Positions 17,104-26,504 of a stretch of DNA of 40,397 bases are shown here, one piece after another. A model generated the notes under the pieces. The model was not told the origin of the DNA. It ran no database searches and saw nothing but the letters and a program-made list of their open reading frames with translations. Source of the stretch: Methylophaga sp. (GTDB lineage: Bacteria > Pseudomonadota > Gammaproteobacteria > Nitrosococcales > Methylophagaceae); assembly GCA_030148085.1 (NCBI GenBank), contig JASBUF010000055.1:1-40397 (forward strand). Reading direction: 5' to 3'. The position numbers and the translations under genes are program-made. The first letter of the stretch is position 1; every line of letters begins with the position of its first letter.

Positions 17104-17307
17104 ATGAAACCTCAGGCACAGATTATCGAGGCTGCAGAGCATGGCTACCGCATTCACGTTGAGCGCGATGGTACAACAGAAGCGTTATCCACCTATTTCG
17201 ACCAGTATCAGGATGCGCTGGACTATATTCTTAATCAGGGCTGGCAGTTGAAACGTGAAGCGCCTAGCAGCTCACTGCTTGTCGAAACCCGTTTTCTCAA
17301 ACCTTAA
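17104..17307 (+). CDS. small conserved-looking protein of unknown function, 67 aa
   Basis: The gene starts after GAGAGACAAGA, a usable purine-rich ribosome-binding site. The product is soluble and mixed alpha/beta in character (HGYRIHVERDGTTEALSTYFDQYQDALDYI), with no signal peptide or TM. The pattern of a short beta hairpin and a helix ending ALDYIL.QGW suggests a small single-domain protein. It is divergent from pqqA (start 16937), and its stop overlaps that of the LysR gene on the other strand by four bases. No family recognised. Confidence 0.65.
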   Translation: MKPQAQIIEAAEHGYRIHVERDGTTEALSTYFDQYQDALDYILNQGWQLKREAPSSSLLVETRFLKP

Positions 17308-18254
17308 AGCATTGATAAAGCGGCAAAGTGTTCATTAATCTGCTTAAGGTTGGACTGAATATAGTCCAGAAACGCCTGCATAACCGGTGTCGGGTGCTTA
17401 CCTTTCGGATAAACCAGACACCAGCTGCGCCGTAGCGGAAAGCCTTTCAGCTCAGGGCTGAGTACTATGCCCTGACGCAACTCTGCCAACACACTTAACT
17501 TGGGCAGCACTGCGACGCCAAGCCCCGCCAATACCCCATGTTTGATGGCATCATTGGAGCCAATCTCAATATATGAGCCAATACTTAGTCGTTGCTGCTG
17601 ACAATGTTGTTCCAACGCCAACCGGTTACCGGAACCTGTCTCTCGGAGTAACAACTGCGCATCCAGAAACTGTTGTGGCTGCAATGACTTCAGCTTGGCC
17701 AGCGGATGACTCGCCGCCATCACCGGGATGAGTTCATTATCCAGAAACGGCAGCGAAGCCAGCGAACGATCACTGGGCACCAGCCCCATGACGACCAAGT
17801 CATCGGTATTTTGATTCAACTGTTCGATGGCTTTGGCCCGGTTCATAATACGTAAATTAACGTTGACGGCCGGATGAAGGGTCAGAAAATTCTGTAACAA
17901 GTGCGGGACCGCATACTGCGCCGTACTGACCGCAGAAATATTCAGCTCACCGGATAACTGTCCTTGCAGGCTGTGTAAGTCCGTTTGCAGCAGTTCCACC
18001 TGCTCAAAAATCGCCTCTATCCGTTCAGCCACTTTTTCCCCGGCACGGGTGCAGTAAAGCTGGCGGCCAACATATTCAAACAAAGGCTGGCCCAACGCCT
18101 GCTCAAGTTTGCGCACTTGAGAACTCACAGCCGGCTGAGTCAGGCCCAGAGTTTCAGCGGCGCGACCATACCCCTGCTGTTGATAAACGGCCTGAAACAC
18201 CTGCATCTGTCGAAACGACAATCGGCTCAATACTTGTTGTAAAGACAAAGACAT
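17304..18254 (-). CDS. pycR: LysR-family regulator, probable PycR
   Basis: The 316-residue protein has a LysR winged helix at residues 12-72 (RQMQVFQAVYQQQGYGRAAETLGLTQPAVSSQVRKLE) and a periplasmic-binding-like effector domain after residue 95. It is divergent from the pyruvate carboxylase operon, the position held by PycR in Pseudomonas, which controls pycAB. Its style (TLGLTQPAVSSQVRKLEQALGQPLFEYVGR) is also close to CbbR-type regulators. No RuBisCO gene lies in this window, so PycR fits the context better. A 16-base inverted repeat at 18276-18291, between the two genes, is a candidate operator. Confidence 0.85.
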   Translation of the reverse strand: MSLSLQQVLSRLSFRQMQVFQAVYQQQGYGRAAETLGLTQPAVSSQVRKLEQALGQPLFEYVGRQLYCTRAGEKVAERIEAIFEQVELLQTDLHSLQGQLSGELNISAVSTAQYAVPHLLQNFLTLHPAVNVNLRIMNRAKAIEQLNQNTDDLVVMGLVPSDRSLASLPFLDNELIPVMAASHPLAKLKSLQPQQFLDAQLLLRETGSGNRLALEQHCQQQRLSIGSYIEIGSNDAIKHGVLAGLGVAVLPKLSVLAELRQGIVLSPELKGFPLRRSWCLVYPKGKHPTPVMQAFLDYIQSNLKQINEHFAALSML

Positions 18255-18275
18255 AGCGTATCCTTGAGAATATCC

Positions 18276-18291
18276 ATAAGCTTTTACTTAT
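18276..18291. promoter_or_regulatory. candidate LysR-type operator in the pycR-pycA intergenic region
   Basis: ATAAG-CTTTTA-CTTAT is a perfect 5-bp inverted repeat with a 6-base spacer, 22 bases upstream of the regulator start and about 80 bases upstream of pycA. LysR regulators usually bind such T/A-bounded dyads near the divergent gene. No binding evidence is possible from sequence alone. Confidence 0.4.
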
Positions 18292-18370
18292 CACTGACAA
18301 AAATTATATCAATTTTCCATTATGGGTTGCTTTGACTAGGCTACTGTCATCTGATTGCGGAGTCTGCTCC

Positions 18371-19786
18371 ATGCTTAAAAAAGTGTTGATCGCCAACCGT
18401 GGCGAAATTGCCGTACGTATCGTGCGTGCCTGTGCCGAAATGGGCATTCGCTCGGTAGCTATCTATACCGAGCCTGATCGCTATGCACTGCATGTCAAAC
18501 GTGCTGATGAATCCTACTCTCTGGGTGAAGATCCGCTCGCCGGTTATCTCGACCCGCTTCGTATCGTGAACCTCGCTGTTGAAACCGGCTGTGATGCGAT
18601 TCATCCGGGCTACGGCTTTTTATCAGAAAACGCCGAGTTTGCGCGTCTCTGCGAAAAGCATGGCGTGACCTTTATCGGCCCCAAATCCAGCGTGATTGAA
18701 AAAATGGGCGATAAAACCTCCGCCCGTGACAGCATGCGTGAGGCGGGTGTTCCCATCACGCCGGGCTCAGAAGGCAATCTGGCAAATCTGGAAGAAGCAC
18801 TGGCACTGGCTGAAGAAGTCGGTTATCCCGTGATGATCAAAGCCACGTCGGGTGGCGGTGGCCGCGGTATTCGCCGCTGTGATAACGCCAATGAACTGCG
18901 TCAGCAGTATCCACGGGTTATTTCAGAAGCGACCAAGGCCTTTGGCAGCGCCGAAGTGTTTCTGGAGAAATGTATCGTCAACCCACGACATATCGAAGTG
19001 CAGATCCTCGCTGACAGTGAAGGCAATGTGATCCACCTCTATGAGCGCGACTGCTCGATCCAGCGCCGTAACCAGAAGCTGATTGAGATTGCGCCCAGCC
19101 CACAACTGACGCCGGAGCAACGCGACTATGTCGGTGATCTGGCAGTACGTGCTGCGCAGGCAGTGGGTTATGAAAATGCCGGTACCGTCGAGTTTCTGCT
19201 CACCGGTAATGAAGTCTACTTCATGGAAATGAATACGCGGGTGCAGGTTGAACACACCATTACCGAGCAAATCACCGGCGTCGATATCGTTCGTGAACAG
19301 TTACGCATTGCCGCCGGTAAACCGCTGAGCTACCGCCAGCAGGACATCAACTACCGCGGTTATGCCTTGCAGTTCCGTATCAATGCCGAAGATCCGAAGA
19401 ACGACTTCCTGCCAAGCTTCGGTCGTATCACCCATTACTATGCACCGGGGGGCCCCGGTGTGCGTGTGGATACCGCAATTTATACCGGTTACGACATCCC
19501 GCCTTACTTTGATTCGATGTGTCTGAAACTGGTGGTCTGGGCACTCGATTGGGAAGATGCCATCAATCGTGGACAACGGGCGCTGGACGACATGCGCCTG
19601 CACGGTATTAAAACCACCGCCAATTATTACAAGCAGATTCTGAACCATGCGGATTTCCGCAGTGGGCATTTTGATACAGGCTTCGTTCCCGCCCACCCTG
19701 AACTGCTTAACTATTCTGATAAACGACGTCCCAGCGCGGTTGCGCTGGCTTTGGCCACTGCAATTGCAGCCCATGCCGGCTGGTAA
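18371..19786 (+). CDS. pycA: pyruvate carboxylase subunit A (biotin carboxylase)
   Basis: The 471-residue protein starts MLKKVLIANRGEIAVRI at the ATG at 18371 (GGAG eight bases upstream). A TTG-started extension of 13 codons was rejected. It has the full biotin carboxylase fold: N-terminal Rossmann-like domain, ATP-grasp with the Gly-rich loop (ATSGGGGRGIR near 158-168) and the active-site segment EMNTRVQVEH (286-295). The enzyme carboxylates biotin with bicarbonate and ATP. By sequence alone it could be AccC of acetyl-CoA carboxylase, but it is followed 26 bases later by the carboxyltransferase/biotin subunit and faces a PycR-like regulator. It therefore belongs to the two-subunit pyruvate carboxylase that makes oxaloacetate. 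Confidence 0.92.
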   Translation: MLKKVLIANRGEIAVRIVRACAEMGIRSVAIYTEPDRYALHVKRADESYSLGEDPLAGYLDPLRIVNLAVETGCDAIHPGYGFLSENAEFARLCEKHGVTFIGPKSSVIEKMGDKTSARDSMREAGVPITPGSEGNLANLEEALALAEEVGYPVMIKATSGGGGRGIRRCDNANELRQQYPRVISEATKAFGSAEVFLEKCIVNPRHIEVQILADSEGNVIHLYERDCSIQRRNQKLIEIAPSPQLTPEQRDYVGDLAVRAAQAVGYENAGTVEFLLTGNEVYFMEMNTRVQVEHTITEQITGVDIVREQLRIAAGKPLSYRQQDINYRGYALQFRINAEDPKNDFLPSFGRITHYYAPGGPGVRVDTAIYTGYDIPPYFDSMCLKLVVWALDWEDAINRGQRALDDMRLHGIKTTANYYKQILNHADFRSGHFDTGFVPAHPELLNYSDKRRPSAVALALATAIAAHAGW

Positions 19787-19812
19787 GCCGCCCTCAAGCT
19801 GGAGAATGATTA

Positions 19813-21609
19813 ATGAAAAAAATTGAAGTTACCGATGTCATCCTACGTGATGCCCACCAGTCACTGATCGCCACTCGCATGCGCACTGAGGACATGCTGC
19901 CTATCTGCGACAAACTCGATCAAGTTGGCTTCTGGTCGCTGGAAGCCTGGGGCGGTGCGACGTTTGACGCCTGTGTGCGTTTTCTCAAGGAAGATCCATG
20001 GGAACGTTTGCGTCAGTTGAAACAGGCCCTGCCCAATACCCGTCTGCAAATGCTGCTGCGTGGTCAAAACCTGCTGGGTTACCGCCATTATGCCGATGAC
20101 GTGGTCACTGCCTTTGTAGAACGTGCGGCTGCCAATGGCATAGATGTCTTTCGTATTTTCGACGCGCTGAATGATCTGCGTAATCTCGAAACCGCCATGC
20201 AAGCGGTTAAGAAAGTCGGCAAACACGCACAGGGCACCATCAGCTACACCACCAGCCCGGTGCACACGCCTGAACTGTTCGTGAAGCAGGCTAAAGCATT
20301 GCAAGAGATGGGCGCGGACTCGATCGCCATTAAAGATATGGCCGGTCTGCTGGCTCCCTACCCGACCTATGATCTGGTCAAAGCCATCAAAGCCGAAGTC
20401 GATCTGCCACTGGTTATTCACAGCCACTCGACGTCCGGCCTGGCCGCGCAGTGTCAGCTCAAAGCCATTGAAGCCGGTGCCGATCGTATCGATACCGCGA
20501 TTTCTTCATTCGCCTCCGGCACCAGCCATCCGGCTACCGAATCACAGGTCGCTGCACTGAAAAACACCGAGTTTGATACTGGCCTTGATTTAGTCCTTTT
20601 ATCGGAAATTGCCGACTATTTCCGCGAAGTTCGCAAAAAATACCACCAATTTGAAAGCGAATTCACCCGCGAAGACGTCTCGGTACAGATCAATCAGGTA
20701 CCGGGCGGCATGATGTCAAACCTGGCCAATCAACTGAAAGAACAAAACGCATTGGATCGTATCCGTGATGTGTTTGCTGAAATTCCACGGGTTCGTGAAG
20801 ATCTGGGTTTCCCACCGCTGGTCACACCGACTTCGCAAATTGTTGGTACGCAGGCGGTATATAACGTACTGGCCGGTGAGCGCTACAAAACCATTACCAA
20901 TGAAGTAAAACGTTACCTGCAAGGTGGCTATGGTCAGGCACCCGCCCCCGTAAATGCCGACTTACAGAAAAAAGCTGTGGGTAATGAAGAAATCATCGAA
21001 ACACGCCCGGCTGATGCATTGAAACCGGAACTGGATAAATTACGCCAGGATATCGGTGAACTGGCACAGTCTGAAGAAGACGTGTTGACCTTTGCCATGT
21101 TCCCGGATTTAGGCCGTGAATTCCTGCAACAGCGCGCTGATGGCACTTTAAAAGCCGAGCCATTATTAGCACCGAGCAATGGTCAAACCACCACTAAAGA
21201 AGCCATGGCTACCGAGTTCAAGGTTGACGTGCATGGTGAAAGTTACGATATCGCCATTACCGGTGTCGGTGATGTTGGTGGCGGCAAGCGTAAATTCTAC
21301 GTTTCGATTGACGGCATGCCGGAAGAAGTCACCTTTGAAGCCCTCAATGAATACGTCAGTGAAGGCAGTGGTGGCGCTCGTAAGAAAGCCAGCGAACCCG
21401 GTCATGCTACCGCTCCATTGCCTGGCAATGTGGTTGAGGTACTGGTCGCCGAAGGCGATCAGGTCGAAGCAGGGCAGGCACTCCTTGTCATGGAAGCGAT
21501 GAAGATGGAAACCGAGTTACTAGCTAATATCGCCGGTACCGTCAAAGCTGTACATGTGGCCAAAGGCGATCGTGTCACGCCGGGTGAGACACTGATTGAA
21601 ATCGGCTAG
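19813..21609 (+). CDS. pycB: pyruvate carboxylase subunit B (carboxyltransferase plus biotin carrier; OadA-like)
   Basis: The 598-residue protein starts after GGAGA. The N-terminal HMGL/pyruvate carboxyltransferase barrel opens VTDVILRDAHQSLIATRMRTEDM and carries the SYTTSP and VIHSHSTSG segments. The conserved PYC/OadA domain follows (VSVQINQVPGGMMSNL). The C-terminal biotinyl domain has Lys564 in MEAMKMETE. The same architecture occurs in the oxaloacetate decarboxylase alpha subunit, but no OadB or OadG membrane partner is present, and pycA is directly upstream. The complex replenishes oxaloacetate for the TCA cycle or, in a C1-user, for growth on assimilated pyruvate. Confidence 0.92.
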   Translation: MKKIEVTDVILRDAHQSLIATRMRTEDMLPICDKLDQVGFWSLEAWGGATFDACVRFLKEDPWERLRQLKQALPNTRLQMLLRGQNLLGYRHYADDVVTAFVERAAANGIDVFRIFDALNDLRNLETAMQAVKKVGKHAQGTISYTTSPVHTPELFVKQAKALQEMGADSIAIKDMAGLLAPYPTYDLVKAIKAEVDLPLVIHSHSTSGLAAQCQLKAIEAGADRIDTAISSFASGTSHPATESQVAALKNTEFDTGLDLVLLSEIADYFREVRKKYHQFESEFTREDVSVQINQVPGGMMSNLANQLKEQNALDRIRDVFAEIPRVREDLGFPPLVTPTSQIVGTQAVYNVLAGERYKTITNEVKRYLQGGYGQAPAPVNADLQKKAVGNEEIIETRPADALKPELDKLRQDIGELAQSEEDVLTFAMFPDLGREFLQQRADGTLKAEPLLAPSNGQTTTKEAMATEFKVDVHGESYDIAITGVGDVGGGKRKFYVSIDGMPEEVTFEALNEYVSEGSGGARKKASEPGHATAPLPGNVVEVLVAEGDQVEAGQALLVMEAMKMETELLANIAGTVKAVHVAKGDRVTPGETLIEIG

Positions 21610-21612
21610 GCG

Positions 21613-22161
21613 CTACCAGTAGTAACCCCGACCGTAATACCAGCGTGAGCGCCAGTGCGGGTAGCTCAGGCCATAACCAAAGCGGTCGTAGTAGTACGGA
21701 TAGCCAGACCAATAGGGATCACGATAATACTGCTGGGCAGGGGCCCAGCGGTATAGCGTGCCCAGCTGCACAACCGGTACAGTCATGGTTTTCTTGTCCA
21801 CACTGATAGTTTTCTGATCGGCCAATCGACCGGCCACCGTTACCAGCGTGCCTGACTTGTAGATATAGGGGTCAACAAAGTCCTTACTTAAGGCGACAAA
21901 GCGCCCCTGACTCTGCTGCTCACTGTTGGGTCGACCATAACTATTCAGGGGAAACTGCACGATGTGCAGCAGGCTGCCTGCATCATTATTTTCCACTTTA
22001 ATGACTTGGCCACCCCAGCGTATGGCCTCACCCTGATGTTGGCTGACTTGCTGACTCACCTGACCCAGTTGCCAATCCGGTTTGGGCGCTTCTTTAATCG
22101 CCACAGGCACATTACTGCATCCGACCAGCAACAGAAAAACAATCGGAACCAGCGCTTTCAT
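21613..22161 (-). CDS. Slp-family outer-membrane lipoprotein
   Basis: The ATG at 22161 was chosen: GGGAGG sits five bases upstream and the product then opens with a lipoprotein signal, MKALVPIVFLLLVGC, with Cys15 as the lipidation site. Residues about 30-140 (WGGQVIKVENNDAGSLLHIVQFPLNSYGRP, GRFVALS, YKSGTLVTVAGRLADQ) fit the Slp starvation-inducible lipoprotein family, a small OB-like beta domain anchored in the outer membrane. The C-terminal 45 residues are very rich in Tyr, Trp, Arg and Pro (YWSGYPYYYDRFGYG, YYGRGYYW), a low-complexity tail common in such lipoproteins. Its stop is three bases from the pycB stop, in convergent orientation. Role: envelope stress or acid resistance, by family only. 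Confidence 0.85.
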   Translation of the reverse strand: MKALVPIVFLLLVGCSNVPVAIKEAPKPDWQLGQVSQQVSQHQGEAIRWGGQVIKVENNDAGSLLHIVQFPLNSYGRPNSEQQSQGRFVALSKDFVDPYIYKSGTLVTVAGRLADQKTISVDKKTMTVPVVQLGTLYRWAPAQQYYRDPYWSGYPYYYDRFGYGLSYPHWRSRWYYGRGYYW

Positions 22162-22252
22162 AATGCCTCCCAGCAAAGCTGTAACTTGTTACGTTATAGC
22201 TATGGACTCTGCACTGTTAATGGAGTTTCCCAGATCAGCTAAGTATGGGATA

Positions 22253-23122
22253 TCAACTACCCAAGGCGCCAAACTGCATGTCATATTCGTCCAGCAGGTC
22301 GGCCAGCATCTCTTGATAATCGAGATCACTCAGGCTGAAATGGGTGAGGACTTGTTCTCTAGTCAAAGGCCATTCGCTGTCAGTCACACCATACTTGAAC
22401 TGGGTTGCCGCAGCAGAGGCAATCTTGATCAGAGCATAAAGATCTTTCTGAGTTTCTGAGACCAGACTATCGCTGAGGAAAGCGGGATCGTGGTGACGCA
22501 GGATCAGCTCGCATAACTCTTTCGGCAAATGCCATGAGGAAGCGACAAAGTAGCCGACAATGGCATGATTAGTACGGTAATGGCCATCTTCAATCTCGGT
22601 AAAGCTGTGATGCGGTGAGTGATTTGCCTCATTCAACACCTCACGATAATCCTGGTACTTCATTGCCATCAGCGGTATACCGCAATCGCGGAACAGGCCC
22701 AGCGCATAAAGCTCATCCACTTCCACCTCGCAGCGATCAGCCAAGTAGTTCAGGACAAAGCGTGACATGGTCGCCACTTCCATTGTGTTATCCCAGAATT
22801 TTTCCAGAGAGATCACTGACTTGCCGGTGAAAGACTGACGCAGGGCAAAAAAGGTCACCAGATGATTCAGCCGGTCAGCCCCCAGCAGAACCACGGCCTG
22901 ACGAATATCAGACAATTCACGCTTGAGTGCAAACATCGGCGAATTCACCGTCTTCAGAACAACGGCTGACAGTGCCACATCACGACTGATGATATCGGCA
23001 TAATCGACAGGGTCCGGCTCTGTTTTGGTTAATTCCTGTTGTAGTGCTATCAGCACAGTCGGCTTGGGAGGGATGCTGAACTTTTCGATGATTTCTTCAG
23101 CTTTAAGTTGTTTTGCGTCCAT
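22253..23122 (-). CDS. HDOD-domain signalling protein
   Basis: The 289-residue protein carries an HDOD domain: DVALSAVVLKTVNSPMFAL, then IRQAVVLLGADRLNHLV, matching the family's VNS...Y/FG and IRQAxxxLG signatures. HDOD proteins lack the metal-binding HD residues of true phosphohydrolases and serve as scaffolds or regulators in stress, motility and c-di-GMP circuits. The domain covers residues 15-210; the rest is helical. It starts 25 bases after the GGDEF-EAL gene ends, so it is the second gene of that operon. A joint role in c-di-GMP-dependent behaviour is inferred from the context. Confidence 0.88.
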   Translation of the reverse strand: MDAKQLKAEEIIEKFSIPPKPTVLIALQQELTKTEPDPVDYADIISRDVALSAVVLKTVNSPMFALKRELSDIRQAVVLLGADRLNHLVTFFALRQSFTGKSVISLEKFWDNTMEVATMSRFVLNYLADRCEVEVDELYALGLFRDCGIPLMAMKYQDYREVLNEANHSPHHSFTEIEDGHYRTNHAIVGYFVASSWHLPKELCELILRHHDPAFLSDSLVSETQKDLYALIKIASAAATQFKYGVTDSEWPLTREQVLTHFSLSDLDYQEMLADLLDEYDMQFGALGS

Positions 23123-23147
23123 GATTTATCCGGGCCCTGCTTTAGTT

Positions 23148-26100
23148 CTATTGATTATGCGACTCTCTGATATTGCTGACAACAGAATCAGGCAGTCTGG
23201 CCGCTACCAGCAGATTCTGAATCGCCTGAAAGCCTTCGGCAAACTGTGGCAGCTTTTCACGACATTGTGAGTTGTGTCCTGACAACATCTGCTCACGCAT
23301 CTGCCAGGCTAACTGATGCCACTCCAGGTGGGTTTTCTCAAGCTTTTCCAGCCACAGGGTGTCGAACAGATTTTGTGACTTCACCCGCTGAATCCAGCTA
23401 CCACAATGGCATTTATGGGGATCCATGATTGGCCAGTGCTCAACGTCTTCACCAGATTGACGAATAGTGCGCTCAAACAACTGATACCAACGTTCCAGAG
23501 TCAGTTCAAACAGCTGCAGAGTCTGCTCATAGTGACTCTGTGGCTGTGCTACCAGTTTGAGCCAGCGCGGCTCAGCTTGATACTGCGTTATCCATTGCTC
23601 AATATCCTCTGCCGGCATCGGGCGTGCAATGCCATAGCCCTGGGCATGATCACAGCCCATCATCAGCAGCATCAAACCATGCTCAACCGTTTCTACCCCC
23701 TCTGCAATGACATGTCGGCTGAAAGCCTCGGCAAGGCCGGTGACGCCATCAACAATGGTGTAGTCCTGAGGGTCATCCAGCATATCGCGGACAAAGCTTT
23801 GATCAATTTTGATGGTACTCGCCGTCAGGTGACGCAAATGGGTCAGCGAGGAATAGCCGGTGCCGAAATCATCCAATGCCACCGACACACCCAGCACATC
23901 GCGGCTCATTTTAATCACTCTGGAAATGGACGCGATATCACCGAGAGCGCTGGTTTCAACAATTTCCAGTTGCAGAAAACGGGAGTCGAGTTGCGGATAC
24001 TCTGCCAAAGCCTGTTCCACATCATCGATAAAGCTGGCTGACTGTAAATGTGCAGAGGAAATGTTAACGCTCACTTCCAGCTCATAGCCGTTATGGTGCC
24101 ACTCTGAAGCCTGAGCGAGAGCCTGTTTCAAGACCCACTTGCCTACCTCAATCTCCAACTCGGTATCCGACATCATTGGCAGAAAATAGCCCGGTGCCAG
24201 CAAGCCTTGATCCGGATGCTGCCAACGAATCAAAGCCTCAACGCCCATGACCCTGCCTGTACGCATATTCACTTTGGGCTGGTAATACAGACGAAACTCA
24301 CCATTGCCCAATGCCTGACGGATATGCTGCAACCACTGGTGCTTTTCGACCGTCTGGCGGTTTTTAGCCGGGTTAAACAACTTGTAGGTGTTACGCCCCG
24401 ACAACTTCGCCTGATACATAGTCTGATCGGCATGACGCAGCAGGGTGTCCAAATCAGCATTGTCGCCGGGATAGAACGTCACCCCGCTGGAGGCACTGAT
24501 TTCGAGACGAAGATCGTTGACATTGTAAGGCTGGGCCAGCGACTCATGAATCCGTCGCAGCATGTACTCACATTCCGACATCGATTCAATATCGCGAAAC
24601 AGGATGGCAAATTCATCGCCGCCGAAGCGTGAAATCGTATCTTCATCTCGCACATTGGCGCGCAGTCGCATCGCCACTTCAATGAGCAATTGGTCACCGA
24701 CTTCATGACCGTAGGTATCATTTACCGGCTTGAAGTTATCCAGATCCAGAAAACAAATCGCCAGCATGGTTTCGGTACGGTTGCTATGCGCCACGGCTTG
24801 CGAGAAGCGGTCAGCAAACAGCACCCTGTTCGGCAACTTGGTGAGCACATCGTAGTGTGCCATCAGCTCCAATGTTTCCTGCTGCTTCTTGGTCTGGGTA
24901 ATATCGGAAAACAGCCCCACATAATGGCGGCTCTGACCATCATCATCCATCAGCGCGGAAATAGTCAGCAGTTCGGCATAAAGTTCGCCATTTTTACGAC
25001 GGTTCCAGACTTCCCCCTGCCAATAGCCATGCTCAATGATGGACCGCCACATGCTGTCGAAAAATTCCGACGAGTGTTTGCCGGAGTTGAGAATCCGCGG
25101 CCCCTTACCAATCACTTCCTCACGGCTGTAGCCGGTGATCTCGCAAAACGCCGGATTGACATCGGTAATAATACCCGCCGTGTCAGTAATAATGATGCCT
25201 TCCTGTGCCTGATTAAACACCCGTGATGAAAAGCGCAGCTGTTCTTCGGCTTCTTTACGCACGGTAATGTCGTAAACCACCAGCAGCATTTCATTATCAA
25301 CATTGCCCTGTAGCAGGGACATGCTCAACAGGGCCACTTTTCGCTGCCCGCTCCGCGTATGTAACTCAACCTCCATGGGCGACACACTGGCAGCATCAGC
25401 CAGCCTGGTTTTGATGGAGAGACGCTGCAGGTAGTTCTTGAATTCCTCGCCGTAGCGTTTCGGCTCGGTCGTCACCTGCCACCAGCTATCCATCTGCTGT
25501 ACCTCTTCCAGCTGATAGCCATAGGTATCGGTAAAGGCACGGTTGATGAAACTGATGTGTTTTCTGGCATCCAGCAGAATATAAGGAACCGGCGAATTCT
25601 CAATCAGATTACGGAATTTCTGGTTGGCCTGTGAAGCGACAAAAATAAAGCGGAGAAACAGGGCCAATAACAGAAACAGTGCCGCAGCAACGGTGTAGAT
25701 AAGAATACGGATCTGCCAGAACCCCTCCGGCAGCGTCGCCCAACCGCCCAATGGCACGGCAGCCAGCAGCCATTCTCCTTCTGGTAACTTGAGCGTCTGA
25801 GTCAGGCTGTCGCCATCAAACAAGGCCGGATCGCCAAAAAACACATCCCCCTTGCGTCCCAGACTGTCAGCACCTCGGATAGCCAGCTCAATCGGCATGG
25901 CTTCATCCTGCAAACCGCTCTTTTCAAAAAAGCGATTGACATCGATGACCGCCGAGATCAAGCCCCAGAAATATTCCTCGCCACTTTCTTCGCGCTGCAG
26001 AAACACAGGGATCCGGGTGATCAGTCCAATTCCGCCCTGTTTCAATTCCAAAGGACCGGCCAGCACCAGTTCACGGGTACGGCGGGCACGATCGGCAGCC

Positions 26101-26504
26101 TCAAACTGTGTGGGCGCGGTACGGTAATCCAGCCCCACAGCCGCTTCATTGCCTTCGATAGGGTACATATAGCGTATGACCATATCCGGCGCGGCAGCAA
26201 TATTGCGGATTTCGGAGCCCTCCGTAACCAGATGCCTCACCGCACGGGCATACTGCTGCTGCGTCAGTTGCGGGTTGACCGCAAACAAACCGGGTAAACC
26301 ACGAACGATCTGGATATGATTCTGCAGATTGGTGAATAGACGGTTGTGATAAAAACTCAGTTGCTTCTGGGTTTCACGGTGCTGCTCGGCCTGATGCCGC
26401 TGCACCAGACTATGACTGATATATGCCGCTGTCACAAACAGCAGCAGTGCCAACACTGTCAGGATGCTGTAGAAGGCCAATTTCGTTGAAATATTTGCTT
26501 GCAT
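23148..26504 (-). CDS. CHASE-PAS-PAS-GGDEF-EAL protein with C-terminal CZB-like domain
   Basis: With the ATG at 26504 the product has 1118 residues. A GTG 18 codons upstream gives a longer but less likely start with no ribosome-binding site. Order: TM (9-30); periplasmic CHASE domain (about 40-230); TM (about 264-288); PAS (about 295-410); PAS with PAC (423-540); diguanylate cyclase with intact GGDEF (628-632); phosphodiesterase with intact EAL (756-758) followed by IRW, plus QLEIVET, DDFGTGYSS and IAEGVET. The last about 120 residues resemble a chemoreceptor zinc-binding (CZB) domain: HKCHCGSW (from His1030), a later H-x-x-x-H in THLEWHQLA and a helical frame. Both catalytic motifs look active, so the net direction is probably set by periplasmic and zinc or redox signals. 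An HDOD gene follows in the operon. Confidence 0.92.
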   Translation of the reverse strand: MQANISTKLAFYSILTVLALLLFVTAAYISHSLVQRHQAEQHRETQKQLSFYHNRLFTNLQNHIQIVRGLPGLFAVNPQLTQQQYARAVRHLVTEGSEIRNIAAAPDMVIRYMYPIEGNEAAVGLDYRTAPTQFEAADRARRTRELVLAGPLELKQGGIGLITRIPVFLQREESGEEYFWGLISAVIDVNRFFEKSGLQDEAMPIELAIRGADSLGRKGDVFFGDPALFDGDSLTQTLKLPEGEWLLAAVPLGGWATLPEGFWQIRILIYTVAAALFLLLALFLRFIFVASQANQKFRNLIENSPVPYILLDARKHISFINRAFTDTYGYQLEEVQQMDSWWQVTTEPKRYGEEFKNYLQRLSIKTRLADAASVSPMEVELHTRSGQRKVALLSMSLLQGNVDNEMLLVVYDITVRKEAEEQLRFSSRVFNQAQEGIIITDTAGIITDVNPAFCEITGYSREEVIGKGPRILNSGKHSSEFFDSMWRSIIEHGYWQGEVWNRRKNGELYAELLTISALMDDDGQSRHYVGLFSDITQTKKQQETLELMAHYDVLTKLPNRVLFADRFSQAVAHSNRTETMLAICFLDLDNFKPVNDTYGHEVGDQLLIEVAMRLRANVRDEDTISRFGGDEFAILFRDIESMSECEYMLRRIHESLAQPYNVNDLRLEISASSGVTFYPGDNADLDTLLRHADQTMYQAKLSGRNTYKLFNPAKNRQTVEKHQWLQHIRQALGNGEFRLYYQPKVNMRTGRVMGVEALIRWQHPDQGLLAPGYFLPMMSDTELEIEVGKWVLKQALAQASEWHHNGYELEVSVNISSAHLQSASFIDDVEQALAEYPQLDSRFLQLEIVETSALGDIASISRVIKMSRDVLGVSVALDDFGTGYSSLTHLRHLTASTIKIDQSFVRDMLDDPQDYTIVDGVTGLAEAFSRHVIAEGVETVEHGLMLLMMGCDHAQGYGIARPMPAEDIEQWITQYQAEPRWLKLVAQPQSHYEQTLQLFELTLERWYQLFERTIRQSGEDVEHWPIMDPHKCHCGSWIQRVKSQNLFDTLWLEKLEKTHLEWHQLAWQMREQMLSGHNSQCREKLPQFAEGFQAIQNLLVAARLPDSVVSNIRESHNQ

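Noticed and set aside
18371..19786. accC of acetyl-CoA carboxylase
   Set aside because: The sequence alone would allow it, but accB is absent and the next gene is the pyruvate carboxyltransferase/biotin subunit, so pycA fits better.
19861..20427. 188-codon minus-strand open frame inside pycB
   Set aside because: It is antisense to the highly conserved carboxyltransferase core and shows no domain of its own.
19813..21609. Oxaloacetate decarboxylase alpha subunit (sodium pump)
   Set aside because: No OadB or OadG membrane subunits are present, and biotin carboxylase is directly upstream.
23406..24041. 211-codon plus-strand open frame opposite the GGDEF-EAL gene
   Set aside because: It is antisense to the EAL domain, lacks a ribosome-binding site and resembles no protein.
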